Below are positions 62,837 to 64,000 of a stretch of 64,000 nucleotides of DNA, in pieces. A model generated the notes under the pieces. The model did not search any database and had not been told where the DNA came from. It was given only the letters and a program-made list of their open reading frames with translations. The position numbers were made by a program, and so were the translations under genes. Each line of letters begins with the position of its first letter. Position 1 is the first letter of the stretch. Source of the stretch: Cellulomonas palmilytica (GTDB taxonomy: Bacteria > Actinomycetota > Actinomycetes > Actinomycetales > Cellulomonadaceae); NCBI RefSeq assembly GCF_021590045.1, contig NZ_CP062221.1, positions 1,922,001 to 1,986,000 on the forward strand. The letters run 5' to 3'.

Positions 62837-63759
62837 GCGCCGTCGCGCCCGCCCAGCCGTCGCGTCCCGCCCCGGTGGCCGACCGGTCCACCGCCGCCCG
62901 CAAGCCCCACACCCCGGGCCGGACCCGCCGCCGCGTGCGCGCCGTCGCGCTCGGTGCGCTCGGCATCGCCGCCGCGCTCGTCTGGGTGTTCCCCGTGTAC
63001 TGGATGGTGCTGTCGGCGTTCACGCCCGCGGCCTACCTGCGCGCGTCGACGCCCGAGTTCCTCCCGCTGCACGCGACCGGCGTGAACTTCGCCCGCGTGC
63101 TCGAGGGCGGCGGGTTCACCAACGCGCTGAAGATGAGCCTCGCGGTCACGTCGATCACTGTCGTCGCGGTCCTGGCGTTCGCGTTCCTCGGGGCGCTCGC
63201 CATCAGCCGGTGGCGGTTCCGCGGGCGGCGCTCGTTCGTCCTCGCGGTGCTGTTCATCCAGATGCTGCCCGCCGAGGGGCTGTTCATCGCGCAGTACAAG
63301 ATGCTCGCGGGCGTCCACCTGCTCGACTCGGTCATCGGCGTCTCGGTGCTGTACGTCGCGGCGATCATCCCGTTCACGGTCTGGATGCTGCGCGGGTTCG
63401 TCGCGGGCGTGCCCGCCGAGCTCGAGGAGGCCGCGATGGTCGACGGGCTCTCGCGCACGCAGGCGTTCCTGCGCATCACGTTCCCGCTGCTCGCGCCGGG
63501 GCTCGTGGCCTCGGGCGTGTACGCGTTCCTGCAGGCGTGGAACGAGTTCACGGTCGCGCTCGTCGCGCTGCCGTCGCAGTCCAGCCAGACGCTGCCGCTG
63601 TGGCTGCGCGAGTTCCTGTCGGCGTCCGCGAACCGCGGCGTCGACTGGGGGCAGGTCATGGCCGCCTCGACGCTCATCGCCATCCCGGTGATCGTGTTCT
63701 TCCTGGTCGTGCAGGGCCGCATGACGTCGGGTCTGGTCTCCGGCGCGGTCAAGGGCTGA
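62833..63759 (+). CDS. ABC transporter sugar permease 2
   Basis: 308 residues with six helices and the EAA loop (VPAELEEAAMVDGLSRTQAFLRITFPLLAPG), the MalG-type second permease. It pairs with the preceding protein. GAAGGAGG precedes the ATG at 62833 within the end of the upstream gene. Confidence 0.9.
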   Translation: MSAVAPAQPSRPAPVADRSTAARKPHTPGRTRRRVRAVALGALGIAAALVWVFPVYWMVLSAFTPAAYLRASTPEFLPLHATGVNFARVLEGGGFTNALKMSLAVTSITVVAVLAFAFLGALAISRWRFRGRRSFVLAVLFIQMLPAEGLFIAQYKMLAGVHLLDSVIGVSVLYVAAIIPFTVWMLRGFVAGVPAELEEAAMVDGLSRTQAFLRITFPLLAPGLVASGVYAFLQAWNEFTVALVALPSQSSQTLPLWLREFLSASANRGVDWGQVMAASTLIAIPVIVFFLVVQGRMTSGLVSGAVKG

Positions 63760-63763
63760 CGCG

Positions 63764-64000
63764 ATGACGGACCAGACGACGGCCGGCCCCGCCACGGGAC
63801 GGCCCCCGACTCCCGCGCGCCCGTCCGCGCGCCCGTCCGTGGGCGTGGACGTGGGCGGGACGAGCACCGTGACGGTCGTGCTCGACGGCGACGGCCGCGT
63901 GGGCGAGCGTGACACCTCGCCCACGCCGAGCGGCGCCGCCGCGATCGCCGCGCACACGGCGCAGGCCGTCCGGCGCACCGCGGCGCGCGCGGGCCTCGCG
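63764..64000 (+). CDS. ROK-like sugar kinase, N-terminal part (cut by window end)
   Basis: The first 79 residues are visible: a Pro/Ala-rich start, then PSVGVDVGGTSTVTVVLDGDG, the phosphate-1 loop of ROK or BadF-type sugar kinases. It starts 4 bases after the permease gene and continues beyond the window. It would phosphorylate the imported sugar. Whether it is a ROK or a BadF/BadG/N-acetylglucosamine kinase cannot be settled from this piece. Confidence 0.7.
   Translation, partial: MTDQTTAGPATGRPPTPARPSARPSVGVDVGGTSTVTVVLDGDGRVGERDTSPTPSGAAAIAAHTAQAVRRTAARAGLA

Overview
The window is very GC-rich, densely coded DNA with GTG/ATG starts, many 4-base stop/start overlaps and several probable leaderless genes. 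This points to a high-GC actinobacterium. Cellulomonas or a close relative is the best guess, based on a secreted CE3-type esterase carrying a C-terminal CBM2 cellulose-binding module, a divergent K+-independent H+-pyrophosphatase of the type known from Cellulomonas fimi, and multiple carbohydrate-active enzymes. This is inference from content; no rRNA or other taxonomic marker is present. I see no tRNA, rRNA, CRISPR array, phage or insertion sequence.

Layout. 1-6.4 kb (mostly minus strand): end of a membrane protein, TetR-pyruvate oxidase (poxB) pair, DUF2804 protein, GH13 amylase/trehalose-synthase-like enzyme coupled to an LLM flavin oxidoreductase. 6.5-10.5 kb: SRPBCC protein, APC amino-acid permease, then a ~400-base leader with a Cys-ending leader peptide in front of a DAACS symporter. 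10.5-13.2 kb: SOS-box-preceded DUF222/HNH nuclease, three tandem 33-bp hairpin repeats, and an HNH nuclease gene broken by an apparent frameshift. 13.4-19.7 kb: STAS protein, MATE exporter, ABC-F protein with its own short upstream leader peptide, secreted HNH/Excalibur lipoprotein, and dinB with a LexA box at its start. 19.8-29 kb: DUF4914 protein, GH32 beta-fructosidase, a large membrane protein, orphan GltD-like oxidoreductase, DUF1905 protein, esterase. 27.8-36.5 kb: recC-recB-recD operon. 36.5-50.6 kb: RlmC methyltransferase, LRV membrane protein, luxS-mtnN (activated methyl cycle/AI-2), acyltransferase-SGNH, glycosyltransferase coupled to H+-PPase, CE3-CBM2 esterase, DUF72 protein.

51.5-56.8 kb is a nitrogen-oxide module: a DUF2249 protein, a winged-helix regulator with a Cys/His cluster-type C-terminus, and a divergent two-gene operon of an NnrS-like membrane protein and a three-part NirK (polyhistidine membrane domain, cupredoxin, copper nitrite reductase) with all copper ligands visible. 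56.8-64 kb: pgi, a small membrane protein, then a sugar-uptake operon (ROK regulator, lipoprotein binding protein, two permeases, start of a ROK-like kinase), preceded by a CRP-like site and a palindromic putative operator.

The observations most worth following up are the membrane-cupredoxin-NirK fusion with its putative redox/NO regulator, the cysteine-type leader peptide in front of the DAACS transporter, the short leader ORF in front of the ABC-F gene, two LexA boxes, and a repeated start-site architecture (TAnnnT followed by 6-7 bases and then the start codon) suggesting many leaderless mRNAs.
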